The position numbers and the translations under genes were made by a program. Positions 27,276 to 36,986 of a DNA stretch of 64,000 bases are shown here, in pieces. Position 1 is the stretch's first letter, and each line of letters begins with the position of its first letter. Source of the DNA: Jeotgalicoccus coquinae (GTDB lineage Bacteria > Bacillota > Bacilli > Staphylococcales > Salinicoccaceae); contig NZ_JACHFF010000001.1 of assembly GCF_014207425.1 (NCBI RefSeq), positions 558,001 through 622,000 of the forward strand, read 5' to 3'. The notes beneath the pieces were generated by a model. The model worked only from the letters and a program-made list of their open reading frames with translations. It ran no database searches and was not told the DNA's origin.

Positions 27276-28505
27276 ATGGAAATGACACATACCGGAATAA
27301 TTCTTGCGACGAACACTGTTCAAAATAAAAATGTGGAGTCGGAAGTCAGAGAGCTGAAAGAGCTCAGTGAGTCGATAGGAATAGAGATTATCGGCACGCA
27401 TATTCAAAACCGCACATCGATAGACAGAAAGAGCTATGTGGGAAGCGGATTTTTGGAAGAAGTCAGAATGCAGTATGAAGATATTGATTACTGTATTGTG
27501 AACGATGAAATACTGGCGAGTCAGAACCGTAAAATCGAAAGTATAATGGATACGAGTGTCATTGACCGTACCCAGGTTATTCTCGATATATTCAGCCTGC
27601 GTGCACAGTCGAAAGCAGGTAAGCTGCAGGTGGAGCTGGCACAGCTTGAATATTTAGTGCCGCGTCTGAAAGGACAGGGAATTAACTTATCGAGACTGGG
27701 TGCGGGAATCGGGACGAGAGGGCCGGGTGAGACGAAACTTGAAACGGACCGCCGTCACATTAATTCACGCATCAGTGATATTAAAAGACAGCTGGCAGTC
27801 GTGGAAGAACACCGTTTAAGATATCGTGATAAGCGCCGTTCGAACCAGGTGACGAAAGTGTCACTGATCGGTTATACGAACGCAGGGAAGTCGACATTGT
27901 TCAACAAGCTGACGAATGCAGCAACGCTGCAGGAAGATAAGCTGTTTGCAACATTGGACCCGCTGACAAGAGAAATGGTCCTGCCGTCAGGATTTCAGTG
28001 TATAATATCGGATACGGTGGGGTTTATTCAAAAACTGCCGACAACGTTAATAGAAAGTTTTAAATCGACACTGGAAGAGGCAGCGGACAGTGATTTTATC
28101 ATTCATGTAATCGATAATAATGCACCTGACATTGTCAGTCAGTACGATACGGTGCTGGATTTAATCGGTTCATTAAATATGAAAGAAATACCACAGCTGA
28201 TTCTGTTTAATAAAACGGATCTAAACGACAAGAAACGCCTGCTGCCGATGAAGCCGCATAAGTTTGTAAATATGAATATGCCTGCACAGGATATATTAAT
28301 GGATATTGAGAATTTTATGGCGAAAACATTCGACGCGTATAATACGTCGATACCGCTGGCACGTCAGGATAAGCTTTACAGATTAAAAAGACAGACAATC
28401 GTTAAAGAAGTTGAGCTGGGCGAGGAATCAGTTGAAATCAGCGGGTTTGAACCCGCAGGCAATTTTGCAGAACGCATAGTAGATAAGGATGACGAACGTG
28501 AATAA
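27276..28505 (+). CDS. hflX: Ribosome-associated GTPase HflX
   Basis: 409-residue GTPase that rescues and splits stalled or hibernating ribosomes. It has an N-terminal HflX domain (THIQNRTSIDRKSYVGSG), a Gly-rich linker (LSRLGAGIGTRGPGETKLE) and a G domain with G1 GYTNAGKS (199-206, K205), G3 DTVGF and G4 NKTD. GGAGGTG (27263-27269) places the start at ATG 27276; ATG 27261 upstream lies before the ribosome site and is rejected. The gene diverges from gpx across a short intergenic region. Confidence 0.95.
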   Translation: MEMTHTGIILATNTVQNKNVESEVRELKELSESIGIEIIGTHIQNRTSIDRKSYVGSGFLEEVRMQYEDIDYCIVNDEILASQNRKIESIMDTSVIDRTQVILDIFSLRAQSKAGKLQVELAQLEYLVPRLKGQGINLSRLGAGIGTRGPGETKLETDRRHINSRISDIKRQLAVVEEHRLRYRDKRRSNQVTKVSLIGYTNAGKSTLFNKLTNAATLQEDKLFATLDPLTREMVLPSGFQCIISDTVGFIQKLPTTLIESFKSTLEEAADSDFIIHVIDNNAPDIVSQYDTVLDLIGSLNMKEIPQLILFNKTDLNDKKRLLPMKPHKFVNMNMPAQDILMDIENFMAKTFDAYNTSIPLARQDKLYRLKRQTIVKEVELGEESVEISGFEPAGNFAERIVDKDDERE

Positions 28506-29751
28506 TGAAGAGAAGATTTTAAACATCATGAATGAGGCTGAGGAAGTACTGCAGCCGTATTTTAAAAAGAATAAAGATATTGCATATAAAAACTTCAAAA
28601 AAGTAATGGCTGCGTTTACGGAACACTCGGTAACCGAGAGTGACTTCAGCGGCACGACAGGATACGGTTATGACGATGTGGGCCGGGATAAACTTGAAGA
28701 GATATACAGAGATGTGTTCAGAGCCGAAGACGCGCTTGTACGCACGCAGATTATCTCAGGAACACACGCGATCAGCCTGGCGCTTTTGGCACTGCTTAAA
28801 CACGGTGATGAGCTGTTGTATATTACAGGACAGCCGTACGATACACTTGAAAAAGTAATCGGCAGCAGTAAAGACGATGTGGGCAGCCTGATGGAAATGG
28901 GTGTCACGTTTAATACGGTTGACTTGAAAGATAATCAGTTTGATACAGAAGGAATTTTAAACAGTATCAACGAAAAAACAAAAATTATTGGTATTCAGCG
29001 TTCACGGGGATACTCATCGCGTAAATCGATGAATATTAGTGAAATAGAAGCGATTATTACAACAATTAAAGAGAAACATCCAAATATTATTGTATTCGTG
29101 GATAACTGCTACGGTGAATTTGCCGAGGAGAGAGAACCGCTTGAAGCGGGTGCGGATATTATGGCGGGATCGTTAATTAAAAATCCGGGCGGCGGAATTG
29201 CGAAAATGGGCGGCTACGTTGCAGGTAATGAAAAACTGATCGAACGTGTCAGCTACCGCTTAACAGTGCCGGGTGTGGGCAAAGAGATGGGAGCGAGCCT
29301 GAACGCGCTGACAGATATGTACCAGGGCTTCTTTACGGCGCCGCATACAGTGATGGAATCGATTAACGGAGCTTTAATGATGAGCTATGTTTTTGAACAG
29401 CTCAATATGGAACCGTCACCGAAATATAATGAACTGCGTACAGACTTAATTCAGAGCGTGTCGTTTAATAATGAAGAAGAAATGATAACATTTACTCAGA
29501 TGATCCAGAAAGCGAGTCCGGTGAATGCGAGATTTATGCCGATACCGGATTTAATTCCGGGATACCAGAATCCTGTAATTATGGCTGCAGGAACATTTGT
29601 ACAGGGCGCATCGCTGGAATTATCAGCAGACGGGCCGATCAGAGCACCGTATACAGTATACGCTCAGGGCGGACTGCATATTGAACATGTGAAATATGCA
29701 TTGGAAATGTCTTTGACGGAACTCGCTGAGAAGAATATGATAGAACTATAA
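28498..29751 (+). CDS. ynbB: YnbB-type PLP-dependent enzyme (methionine gamma-lyase family)
   Basis: About 417 residues, fold type I pyridoxal-phosphate enzyme. The PLP lysine is K228 in GSLIKNPGGG, with VFVDNCYGEFAEE supplying the cofactor Asp. Annotated in relatives as methionine gamma-lyase-like or aluminium-resistance protein; the true substrate is not established. Start: GTG 28498 has AAGGATG at seven nt. ATG 28489 in the same frame sits on top of that site. It overlaps the hflX stop by eight nt. In S. aureus glnRA follows; here the surface-polymer region begins. Confidence 0.88.
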   Translation: MNNEEKILNIMNEAEEVLQPYFKKNKDIAYKNFKKVMAAFTEHSVTESDFSGTTGYGYDDVGRDKLEEIYRDVFRAEDALVRTQIISGTHAISLALLALLKHGDELLYITGQPYDTLEKVIGSSKDDVGSLMEMGVTFNTVDLKDNQFDTEGILNSINEKTKIIGIQRSRGYSSRKSMNISEIEAIITTIKEKHPNIIVFVDNCYGEFAEEREPLEAGADIMAGSLIKNPGGGIAKMGGYVAGNEKLIERVSYRLTVPGVGKEMGASLNALTDMYQGFFTAPHTVMESINGALMMSYVFEQLNMEPSPKYNELRTDLIQSVSFNNEEEMITFTQMIQKASPVNARFMPIPDLIPGYQNPVIMAAGTFVQGASLELSADGPIRAPYTVYAQGGLHIEHVKYALEMSLTELAEKNMIEL

Positions 29752-29764
29752 TGAAATGTGATTT

Positions 29765-29813
29765 ATAAGTGTCGCTATTGGATAGTGACACTTATTTAAA
29801 TTAAGCGTATAAT
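29765..29813 (+). promoter_or_regulatory. Terminator of ynbB overlapped by tagGH promoter
   Basis: A 14-bp stem (29765-29778 with 29782-29795, one G-U pair) ends the ynbB unit. A promoter lies on its right arm: GTGACA (29785-29790), 17-bp spacer, TATAAT (29808-29813), 33 bp before the tagG ATG. Confidence 0.75.
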
Positions 29814-29845
29814 TAACTTCGAATTTACAAATTGGAGCTTACATA

Positions 29846-30655
29846 ATGAAAAATGTCTTTGCATTACTAAAAGAAAACTTTGAGAACCTCCATTTAATAT
29901 GGAAGTTAAGTCTCTATAATATAAAAGCGCAGTACGCAAACCACTATCTGGGAATACTGTGGGCGATACTGATGCCGGCAGCACAGGTCGGGGTATTCTA
30001 TGTGATCTTCGGTTTAGGTTTAAGGGGAGACCGGGGGGACGTTCAGAATGTACCGTTCCTTGTGTACCTGATTACGGGTATATTTGCATTCGGATTTATT
30101 TCCGGCTGTATTAACGCGGCATCCAACGCTATCAGCAGTCAGATAGGACTTGTAACTAAAATGAAATTCCCGTCGAGTGTGCTGTTATCGATGTCGATGG
30201 CGAATAATGTGATTACTTTTATGATTATGTCTGTTATTGTTCTCGTCATCAGTCTTGTTAACGGCTACTCGGAACCGCTGCATTACCTGGTCTGGTTTTA
30301 CTTTATGTTTGCGACCATTATTTTTACATACAGCATCGGTTTAATCATGTCGTCAGTTAATATACTCATCAGAGACTTTAAAAATATTCAGGCTAACGTC
30401 ATGAGAATGTTTTTCTTCATTACACCGATTTTCTGGGAACCGGCAGGACGTCCGCCGTTAATGGAAACGATTATGGCGTTTAACCCGCTGGCTTATCTCT
30501 TAATGACCTTCAGATATGCTCTGATATTTGACGGTCCGGCTTTTTACGGTGATGTTTCCGACCATATCTTCTTCTGGTCGATTACGCTCTTCCTGTTCTT
30601 TATAGGAGTACAGGTGCATTACCGCTATAAAGACAGACTGGTGGATTACCTATAA
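29846..30655 (+). CDS. tagG: Teichoic-acid ABC exporter permease TagG
   Basis: 269-residue ABC-2 type permease with six hydrophobic helices. It has the family start (LYNIKAQYANHYLGILWAIL), KMKFPSSVL and the ITPIFWEP loop. It flips lipid-linked wall teichoic acid or a similar polymer across the membrane together with TagH, encoded 12 nt downstream. GGAG precedes the ATG. Being the first gene of the glycan region, it suggests that the downstream enzymes build or decorate an exported wall polymer. Confidence 0.9.
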   Translation: MKNVFALLKENFENLHLIWKLSLYNIKAQYANHYLGILWAILMPAAQVGVFYVIFGLGLRGDRGDVQNVPFLVYLITGIFAFGFISGCINAASNAISSQIGLVTKMKFPSSVLLSMSMANNVITFMIMSVIVLVISLVNGYSEPLHYLVWFYFMFATIIFTYSIGLIMSSVNILIRDFKNIQANVMRMFFFITPIFWEPAGRPPLMETIMAFNPLAYLLMTFRYALIFDGPAFYGDVSDHIFFWSITLFLFFIGVQVHYRYKDRLVDYL

Positions 30656-30667
30656 AGGTGGATAATT

Positions 30668-31573
30668 ATGTATAAAGTTAAAGTAGAGAACGTCTCTAAA
30701 ATATATGATATTAATAGAAATCGCATAGCAAAAGTATTATCATTGCTGACTTTCGGTAAACTTTATAAGGCAAAACCATTTTATGCCTTAAGAGATATCG
30801 ATTTTGAAGTTAATGCAGGGGATTCTGTGGGTATATTGGGATTAAACGGTTCCGGTAAAACCACGCTGTCAGATTTAATCGCTGAAGCGACAGTCCCGTC
30901 CAAAGGTAAAATTCATATTAATGGACGTACTTCCTTAATTGCAATCAGTGCGGGACTAAACCAGGAACTGACCGGCGAAGAAAATATCCGTATCAAGTGT
31001 CTCATGCACGGCTTAAGTGAAAAGCAGATTGCAGACCGCTACGATGATATTTTGAAATTCAGCGAACTCGGTGAATTTATTAAGCAGCCGATTAAAAACT
31101 ATTCGAGCGGTATGAAGTCGAGATTGGGTTTTGCCATTGCGATTCATACTGATCCCGATATTTTAATTGTCGATGAAGCATTATCGGTCGGAGATGAAAC
31201 TTTCGCCAATAAATGTATCGACCGCATGCGCGACTTCCAGGAGCAAGGCAAGACGATTTTCTTTGTCTCCCATGCAACGGGACAGATCAGACAGTTCTGC
31301 AATAAGGCAGTCTGGGTGCAATACGGCGAAATGAAACAGTTCGGTGAAATGAAAGATGTTGTGAAAAAATACGCAGAATTTGTAAATCAGTATAAGAATC
31401 TTACAAAAGACGAGCAGATTGAGTATAAAGATAAAATGGTAGGAATTCAGATGGAAGAAAGTCAGCATCTGGATCTGCCAAAAGAAAAGATAAATATGAA
31501 CAGTGTCGCAATCGGCACATTGCTGTTTTTGTTTATGATGTTCGGAATTGTGTTTCAGATATTTAGTTTGTAA
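30668..31573 (+). CDS. tagH: Teichoic-acid ABC exporter ATPase TagH with C-terminal membrane helix
   Basis: 301-residue ATPase. Walker A is GLNGSGKT (58-65), signature YSSGMKSRL, Walker B ILIVDEALSVGDE, switch His in VSHATGQI. After about residue 240 a charged stretch leads to one membrane helix at the very C-terminus (VAIGTLLFLFMMFGIVFQI). In B. subtilis TagH continues beyond such a helix with an extracellular domain; here the protein stops after it. Pairs with TagG. Confidence 0.9.
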   Translation: MYKVKVENVSKIYDINRNRIAKVLSLLTFGKLYKAKPFYALRDIDFEVNAGDSVGILGLNGSGKTTLSDLIAEATVPSKGKIHINGRTSLIAISAGLNQELTGEENIRIKCLMHGLSEKQIADRYDDILKFSELGEFIKQPIKNYSSGMKSRLGFAIAIHTDPDILIVDEALSVGDETFANKCIDRMRDFQEQGKTIFFVSHATGQIRQFCNKAVWVQYGEMKQFGEMKDVVKKYAEFVNQYKNLTKDEQIEYKDKMVGIQMEESQHLDLPKEKINMNSVAIGTLLFLFMMFGIVFQIFSL

Positions 31574-31648
31574 AGGTATGGTAAATTAGTATGAATATAT
31601 GTAATATTGGGGTTCATACATTTAAGATTAGACATTAGGAGAATTTTC

Positions 31649-34468
31649 ATGAGATACCTTCAGGGAATCATTTCATACGTGACTTTAAAATATAATATGC
31701 CGGTTGTCTCAAGACACATTCTGAAATTAAGTCTGTCGAAGAAAATCGGAGGTCAGGAACCGGGCTTAAGTTTCTTTCTGCGTAAGTCCGAGCATTTAAC
31801 ACTGATGGATTTGATAGACAACATGCGTCTCCAAAATGATTACGAGGCGTATTTAAAGGCGCTTATTTTACGTCACGAAAAGAATTACAAGGGTTCTCTT
31901 GAAATGGTAGCGAATGACCGTAATAAGGCTCTCGTGCCTTTTAAGACGAAGTTATATTATAATTTGAAGCGTTATGATGATGTAGTACACATTGCGGACT
32001 CAGGGTATGATGTACTCGCTGAACTGACAGAAGAACAGCAGCTGATCTTAGTACGTAACTTAATGAAAGACAATCAATATGAATCAATTGAAAAAATGAT
32101 TGAGCGGACCAGTAAGAATAAAATGCAGCTTGAAGAGCTGTATCATCAGGAAAAAGATGATTTATATTATCAGTATTCATGGTCTCAATACCGGACGATG
32201 ATACTGGAAGACATCGACCCGAATGCACCATTTTCAGAAATTAAAGCTGCCATAGATGCAACTGACGATAATATGCGCGATTTGGGATATGTGCTGGTTA
32301 TAAATAATTACTTTGTCAAAGAGCAGAATCTCGATGATTTAAATCAATTATTTGTAGATTATATTAATAACAATGAAAAACTTTTTAAATACATAGATCC
32401 GATAGCAGTGGATACTCTGGACTTTAATTTAAGCGCCAATGACAAGAAATCCGACCGGCTGCAAAACCTGCTGAATTATTATCATTTCGGCAAAGGGACT
32501 AAAATGCTCATGAATAAAATCATGAAGCTGCTCCCGGAAGTTACACTCAACGCTCAGCATATAATGAGTATCAGAAGACTGGTGCTGGACGGGCATTTAA
32601 ATTTCAATGATTCAGTGATTAAAAAGATGTTTAATTCCGATAAGCGTCTGGAAAATGTCTTTCACAGTGCGACACTCTTTATAGATGAAGAGACCCGTTC
32701 AATGACTGATAAGTTTGTACATCACAATTTCAGTACAAGAGAACGCACCAGAATTTATAATACTGTAATTAATCAGCTGCAGCGCGTGAATAAGCGTTAT
32801 GAGCTGCCGTTTTATATATTTTCCTATCTTGAAAAAACAGCAGCCAGGAAACAAAATCATACTTATATATTGGCAAGATTTTATGCAACTGAAGATCAAA
32901 AAGAAAAGCTGAACAGTCTGATATTATCAAACACATTGGATAAGCAGTTAAAAATACATATTAACTTATCAATGTATCTGTTCAATTTAAAAATGTATGC
33001 CTCCTCACTGCAGCATGCACGGGAAGCATATAATATAAAACCGAACAATGCAGATGTGCTTCGTTCATTAATCCGTTCACATCATGTCATGGGGAACATA
33101 GATGAAAGATATAAAATGCTGCAGGAAATGAGAAAGCAGTTTCCGTCCAGAGTCTATCCCGGAGAATTTTTAATGGCGGAACAAGAGCATGAGCTTTTCC
33201 ACAGTGAATGGCAGCCTAAACCGCTGACTGATGATATTATCTATAAAGATGACGGTAAAACAGTGCTGTTCGTACTGAATAAGGCAATGCCTGCTATTAA
33301 CGGCTATACCATCCGTACGAATGAAATCGTTTCAAGAGTGCGGGATTACGGCTACCGTCCTGTCGCAACATCCAGACTCGGCTGGTCACCGGAACATGAG
33401 AATTACACTAAACCGGGGCTGGATGAAGGGGACTACCGAACTTACTATATAGATAAGTCGGATAAGTATTTAACAAACCGTACACCGATGAGAAAGTACT
33501 TCAATGTTTATAAAGAGGAATTATTAAAAATCGTGCTGAAAGAAAAACCGGGGGTAATACACGCTGCGTCAAATTTCCAAAATGCACTGCCTGCAATTCG
33601 TCTCGGCAATCAGATGAATATTAAAACGATTTATGAAGTCCGCGGTCTGTGGCATCATACGCAGACTTCAAAAGTACCTGAGTTCTTTAATTCGGACCGT
33701 TTTAATATGCAGGAACAATATGAAATATTGTGCTGTGAGTATGCGGATGAAGTAATCGTAATCAGTGAGAGCTTAAGAGAATATTTAATATTAAAAGGTA
33801 TTAAAGCAGAGAAAATTACAGTGCTGCCTAATGGGGTAGACAGTGAAGTCCTGTCACCTCTTGAGAAATCTAATGATATTCTTGAACGCTATCAGCTTGA
33901 AGACAGTATTGTGTTAGGTTTTATCGGATCGATTACTAACTATGAAGGCATTGAACTGATTATTGATACTGTAGAAGCGCTGAACAGTACCGGTGAATAC
34001 AAGCAGCGTTTTAAACTGCTCGTAGTTGGCGATGGGCAGCACCGTGCCACGCTGCAGCGTAAAGTTCTCGATCAGAACTTAAGCGATGATATTATTTTTA
34101 CAGGGAAAGTGCCGTTTGAGACGGTTAAAGATTATTACTCTGTAATTGATATTGCGCCATTTCCGCGTCAGGATAAGCTGGTTTGCCAGCTTGTAACACC
34201 GATTAAAACGTATGAAGCAATGGCAATGGGCAAACGCGTTATTGTCAGCGATGTTAATGCACTGAAAGAAATGGTTATCGATCAGGTGAACGGTGTGTAC
34301 TTCGAAGCCGATAATCAGGAAGCATTTGAAAAAACAGTAATCAGTGTGCTTAACAACGATTCAATCGGTGAATCCGCACGCGAGTGGGTTGTGGATAACC
34401 GTGACTGGTCAGTATTGCTTAAAAAACTTGTGAAAGTCTATGAAAAACTGGATATTAAAGCAAATTAA
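31649..34468 (+). CDS. Large GT4-type glycosyltransferase with helical-repeat N-half
   Basis: 939 residues. The first half (about 60-530) is helical with TPR-like character (for example AREAYNIKPNNADVLRSLIR). The second half from about 540 is a GT-B glycosyltransferase: VLFVLNKAMPAINGYTIRTN, YEVRGLWH, VLPNGVDSE, GFIGSITNYEG and TPIKTYEAMAMGKR (E856). Similar two-part enzymes occur in staphylococcal surface-polysaccharide loci. Start: AGGAG (31636-31640) before ATG 31649; the TTG at 31607 lacks a site. It follows tagGH and is closed by a terminator. Donor and acceptor sugars unknown. Confidence 0.85.
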   Translation: MRYLQGIISYVTLKYNMPVVSRHILKLSLSKKIGGQEPGLSFFLRKSEHLTLMDLIDNMRLQNDYEAYLKALILRHEKNYKGSLEMVANDRNKALVPFKTKLYYNLKRYDDVVHIADSGYDVLAELTEEQQLILVRNLMKDNQYESIEKMIERTSKNKMQLEELYHQEKDDLYYQYSWSQYRTMILEDIDPNAPFSEIKAAIDATDDNMRDLGYVLVINNYFVKEQNLDDLNQLFVDYINNNEKLFKYIDPIAVDTLDFNLSANDKKSDRLQNLLNYYHFGKGTKMLMNKIMKLLPEVTLNAQHIMSIRRLVLDGHLNFNDSVIKKMFNSDKRLENVFHSATLFIDEETRSMTDKFVHHNFSTRERTRIYNTVINQLQRVNKRYELPFYIFSYLEKTAARKQNHTYILARFYATEDQKEKLNSLILSNTLDKQLKIHINLSMYLFNLKMYASSLQHAREAYNIKPNNADVLRSLIRSHHVMGNIDERYKMLQEMRKQFPSRVYPGEFLMAEQEHELFHSEWQPKPLTDDIIYKDDGKTVLFVLNKAMPAINGYTIRTNEIVSRVRDYGYRPVATSRLGWSPEHENYTKPGLDEGDYRTYYIDKSDKYLTNRTPMRKYFNVYKEELLKIVLKEKPGVIHAASNFQNALPAIRLGNQMNIKTIYEVRGLWHHTQTSKVPEFFNSDRFNMQEQYEILCCEYADEVIVISESLREYLILKGIKAEKITVLPNGVDSEVLSPLEKSNDILERYQLEDSIVLGFIGSITNYEGIELIIDTVEALNSTGEYKQRFKLLVVGDGQHRATLQRKVLDQNLSDDIIFTGKVPFETVKDYYSVIDIAPFPRQDKLVCQLVTPIKTYEAMAMGKRVIVSDVNALKEMVIDQVNGVYFEADNQEAFEKTVISVLNNDSIGESAREWVVDNRDWSVLLKKLVKVYEKLDIKAN

Positions 34469-34503
34469 AAAAAAGAGCTGCACAAAAGTGCGCTCTTTTT
34501 TTA
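34469..34503. terminator. Bidirectional terminator
   Basis: A-run, AAAGAGC-T-GCAC, AAAA loop, GTGC-GCTCTTT, T-run, with one bulged T. It lies between the GT4 gene and the convergent DUF6270-type gene. Confidence 0.9.
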
Positions 34504-35700
34504 TTGCTGCAGGAAATTTATATAATTTTGAATGCCTGAAGATGCCTGAGTGATAACCTGCTGGTTTTGATTTACAAAATCGGTTAATTCTTTTTTCGGC
34601 ATATCTTCCAATAATGACAGCGATAGTTCTATTAATTCTTCACGTTTAATATAGGGTGCTGTCATTTCCTCTTCCTGATAAACATTCAAATCTTTAAACC
34701 CTTCTGGATATTTGTAAGGATTGCCGACAATGCCCTTAATATTCATATGAGCTAAAATTAACAGCAGCATCCATTCACCTGTTTTACCAGGCATTTCTGC
34801 ATATTCTGCAATATGTCCATTTTTTGATATATTTCCAGGCTGATATTCATATGTCTGTGAAAATCTCGGTTTAACACTTTCCGTGTCAGGTGTGACTCTG
34901 ATTCGGTACTTGCCGCCTTCATCGAGTTTAAACTGACAGTATCTGGAGTCCGTCTTGTGAGACTTTTTATAAGGATGACCATCTTTATACAGTTCGTAGA
35001 CGTAATGTCTCGGTTCAATATAGTTCATGTAAACAGATAGAATATCATCTTCCAGCTTCTCATCAAAGAGCAGCTGGTTTTCATAGTTGTCGGAATTAAA
35101 CTTTCTCAGCTGCTGGACGATACTGTCGTATGCTTCTATAGGAGCATTAAAGATATCTTTTATATTTGTATTATCAGCACTGATGACCAGTTTATTGCCG
35201 ATACTGTTATAGAGCAATTCATACATGCCTTTTATAAAATCATCATGTTCATTGCCGGGTGTTACATTAAGAAGAATGATCTGCTCGTAAAAGCTTGTCA
35301 GTTCAATAATTTTGTCCAGATGTTTTTTCAATGCTTTGAACTGATCTATTTTACGCAGGTCTTCATATTCTATTTTCTCATCGATAAGTTCAAATGATTC
35401 TCTGTTAAAGTATGAACCGTTATATTTTACAAGCGGATTCAGTTCGCTTAAAAGGTCTATCATTAATACTTCTGAACGGGATTCCTGGAGCTTGGCCAGA
35501 TTCGCTTTATTTAAATCTCTGTGAGCTGTAGAAATTTCAACGATATCAGATGTATTTATATCCTTCATAGAAACGGGATAGGATTTAGAAAGAAGAGAAA
35601 GGAAACTCTGTCCTGAAACAAAAATATTCACGTCATACGGAAAATTTCTGAATTCCGTTAAGCGGCTGGAAAAAGTACTGCCTATAATATCGATTTTCAT
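34501..35700 (-). CDS. DUF6270-like (SGNH-type) protein
   Basis: 399 residues, no signal peptide. The N-terminal 270 residues resemble DUF6270: MKIDIIGSTFSSRL at the start (the Ser of IIGS is the likely SGNH nucleophile position) and EVLMIDLLSELNPLVKYNGSYFNRE in the middle. Next comes a small beta stretch (about 235-300, YVYELYKDG...YRIRVTPDTES) and a helical C-terminus. This family is common in bacterial polysaccharide clusters and may act as an acyl/ester hydrolase or transferase, but the function is not established. GAGGTG places the start at 35700 rather than the ATG five codons upstream. It is divergent from the Wzz-like gene and convergent with the GT4 gene. Confidence 0.72.
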   Translation of the reverse strand: MKIDIIGSTFSSRLTEFRNFPYDVNIFVSGQSFLSLLSKSYPVSMKDINTSDIVEISTAHRDLNKANLAKLQESRSEVLMIDLLSELNPLVKYNGSYFNRESFELIDEKIEYEDLRKIDQFKALKKHLDKIIELTSFYEQIILLNVTPGNEHDDFIKGMYELLYNSIGNKLVISADNTNIKDIFNAPIEAYDSIVQQLRKFNSDNYENQLLFDEKLEDDILSVYMNYIEPRHYVYELYKDGHPYKKSHKTDSRYCQFKLDEGGKYRIRVTPDTESVKPRFSQTYEYQPGNISKNGHIAEYAEMPGKTGEWMLLLILAHMNIKGIVGNPYKYPEGFKDLNVYQEEEMTAPYIKREELIELSLSLLEDMPKKELTDFVNQNQQVITQASSGIQNYINFLQQ

Positions 35701-35755
35701 TAATTTGCACCTCAAGATTTTTCTTAGAATGTTTTCTATTTCTTTGTCTTAATAG

Positions 35756-35761
35756 TATAAT
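35756..35761 (+). promoter_or_regulatory. -10 box for the Wzz-like gene
   Basis: AGTATAAT with TATAAT, 33 bp before the start, inside the 93-bp divergent region shared with the DUF6270-like gene. No good -35 was recognised. Confidence 0.5.
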
Positions 35762-35793
35762 ACAGAGTGAATCAATTATAAGGAGTCGGCGTG

Positions 35794-36315
35794 ATGTATT
35801 TTATAAAGAAAAACTTAATTAATATTATCATCTGTGTGTTAGCATTTGGCGTGATTGGTACCGCTGTGAATTTCTTCATACCACCGTCCAGTACAACGTA
35901 CGAAGAATATTATACATTAGAAAGCGGTCTGGAACCAAATTCAATTGCAAATTTAAATATTCAGTTAAATGAAACGGTCAATAATGCATCAGATAATATT
36001 AGAGTAGCAAGTGTTGAAGGACAGTCTGGCTCTGATATGCTGAAACTTGTTATCGGCACCGAGAGCGGTATAAATTACAACTCAATTCATGCTCAGGCAA
36101 TGGACATTATTGCCGGTGAAGGTATAGTGACTGCTGACAGTGCAGGGCTGAATACGTTTGAAACGCCCAACACTGCACTTAAACTGATTATAATTTTAAT
36201 ATCATTATTAATCGGTGCTGCAGCTGGTATAATTATTGCGCTGAATAACAGAAATATAAGTACTGAAGAAGATATTCAGCACTATCTTGGAGAAAGAACA
36301 CTGGGTACTTTCTAG
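35794..36315 (+). CDS. Wzz/CapA-like membrane adaptor
   Basis: 173 residues with a membrane helix at each end (about 8-28 and 130-150) enclosing an extracellular domain of about 100 residues, the topology of polysaccharide co-polymerases such as CapA/YveK. In those systems the protein activates a cytoplasmic tyrosine kinase and controls chain length. The periplasmic-type domain is shorter than usual. The cytoplasmic tail is 20-25 residues. GTG 35791 and ATG 35794 are adjacent; ATG is preferred for spacing from AGGAG (35781-35785). A kinase-like gene follows after 10 nt. Confidence 0.75.
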   Translation: MYFIKKNLINIIICVLAFGVIGTAVNFFIPPSSTTYEEYYTLESGLEPNSIANLNIQLNETVNNASDNIRVASVEGQSGSDMLKLVIGTESGINYNSIHAQAMDIIAGEGIVTADSAGLNTFETPNTALKLIIILISLLIGAAAGIIIALNNRNISTEEDIQHYLGERTLGTF

Positions 36316-36325
36316 GAGTGATATG

Positions 36326-36955
36326 ATGAACGAAAATGAAAAAAGATTAATGGACTTTAACGAAGACGTTATAAATAAATTGTATGATACAGCAATTGCC
36401 ATCAGAAATGAAAACCACGATAATCCGAATAACAAAACGCTGTTCTCTTCAGTGGATCAGGGGATGGCAACAGTAGAAGCGGCAATGCATATCGCATATA
36501 TACTGACGGAACTTAAAGACAAAGTGCTGGTCGTCAATCTCGACAGCAGCAGTACCGAAAATATTGAAAGTTACATTCATTCAAAAGCAAAACCGAATTT
36601 GTTCACAACTTTAAGTACATCCATGTTTCTAAGTGAAGCAATTAATCAATCAAAATACGAGAAACTTGATATTATACACGTTGAGGATATGACAGAAAAC
36701 GACCTGATGGAGAAGTTCAGTCAGTACAATGTATTGTCAAAACTGAGCCCGCTGAAAAGTTATTATCATCACATTTTTCTTATCGGTCCGGAATTTCAAA
36801 GTATGGAAAATTATGGAGCGATTTTAGAGCTTGCCGACAGTGCGGTCACTGTAATAAGTTCGAAAAAGAATGACAGACATGAATTAAATCACTATTTACA
36901 AAAAATTAACCTTTTTAATGTAAAAAGTTTTGGTATACTAAGAAAAGCAGATTAA
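36326..36955 (+). CDS. Degenerate BY-kinase-like (CapB/CpsD) protein
   Basis: 209 residues placed exactly where the bacterial tyrosine kinase follows its Wzz-like adaptor. The fold resembles CapB/YwqD: a helical start, then TLFSSVDQGMATVEAAMHIA where kinases have the P-loop (x-GxGKS/T), KVLVVNLDSS in the Walker A' position, and HHIFLIGPEF in the Walker B position. The glycine-lysine-serine P-loop is absent and so is the C-terminal tyrosine cluster. It is therefore probably a non-catalytic partner of the Wzz-like protein. Alternative: another MinD-fold protein. AGGAGTG precedes ATG 36326 (ATG 36323 also possible). Confidence 0.68.
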   Translation: MNENEKRLMDFNEDVINKLYDTAIAIRNENHDNPNNKTLFSSVDQGMATVEAAMHIAYILTELKDKVLVVNLDSSSTENIESYIHSKAKPNLFTTLSTSMFLSEAINQSKYEKLDIIHVEDMTENDLMEKFSQYNVLSKLSPLKSYYHHIFLIGPEFQSMENYGAILELADSAVTVISSKKNDRHELNHYLQKINLFNVKSFGILRKAD

Positions 36956-36986
36956 ATTTATTTAAGAAAAGGTAGGGTGTTTCAGA

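Noticed and set aside
36326-36955. Calling this gene a functional tyrosine kinase
   Set aside because: The P-loop Gly-Lys-Ser/Thr and the C-terminal tyrosine cluster are absent.
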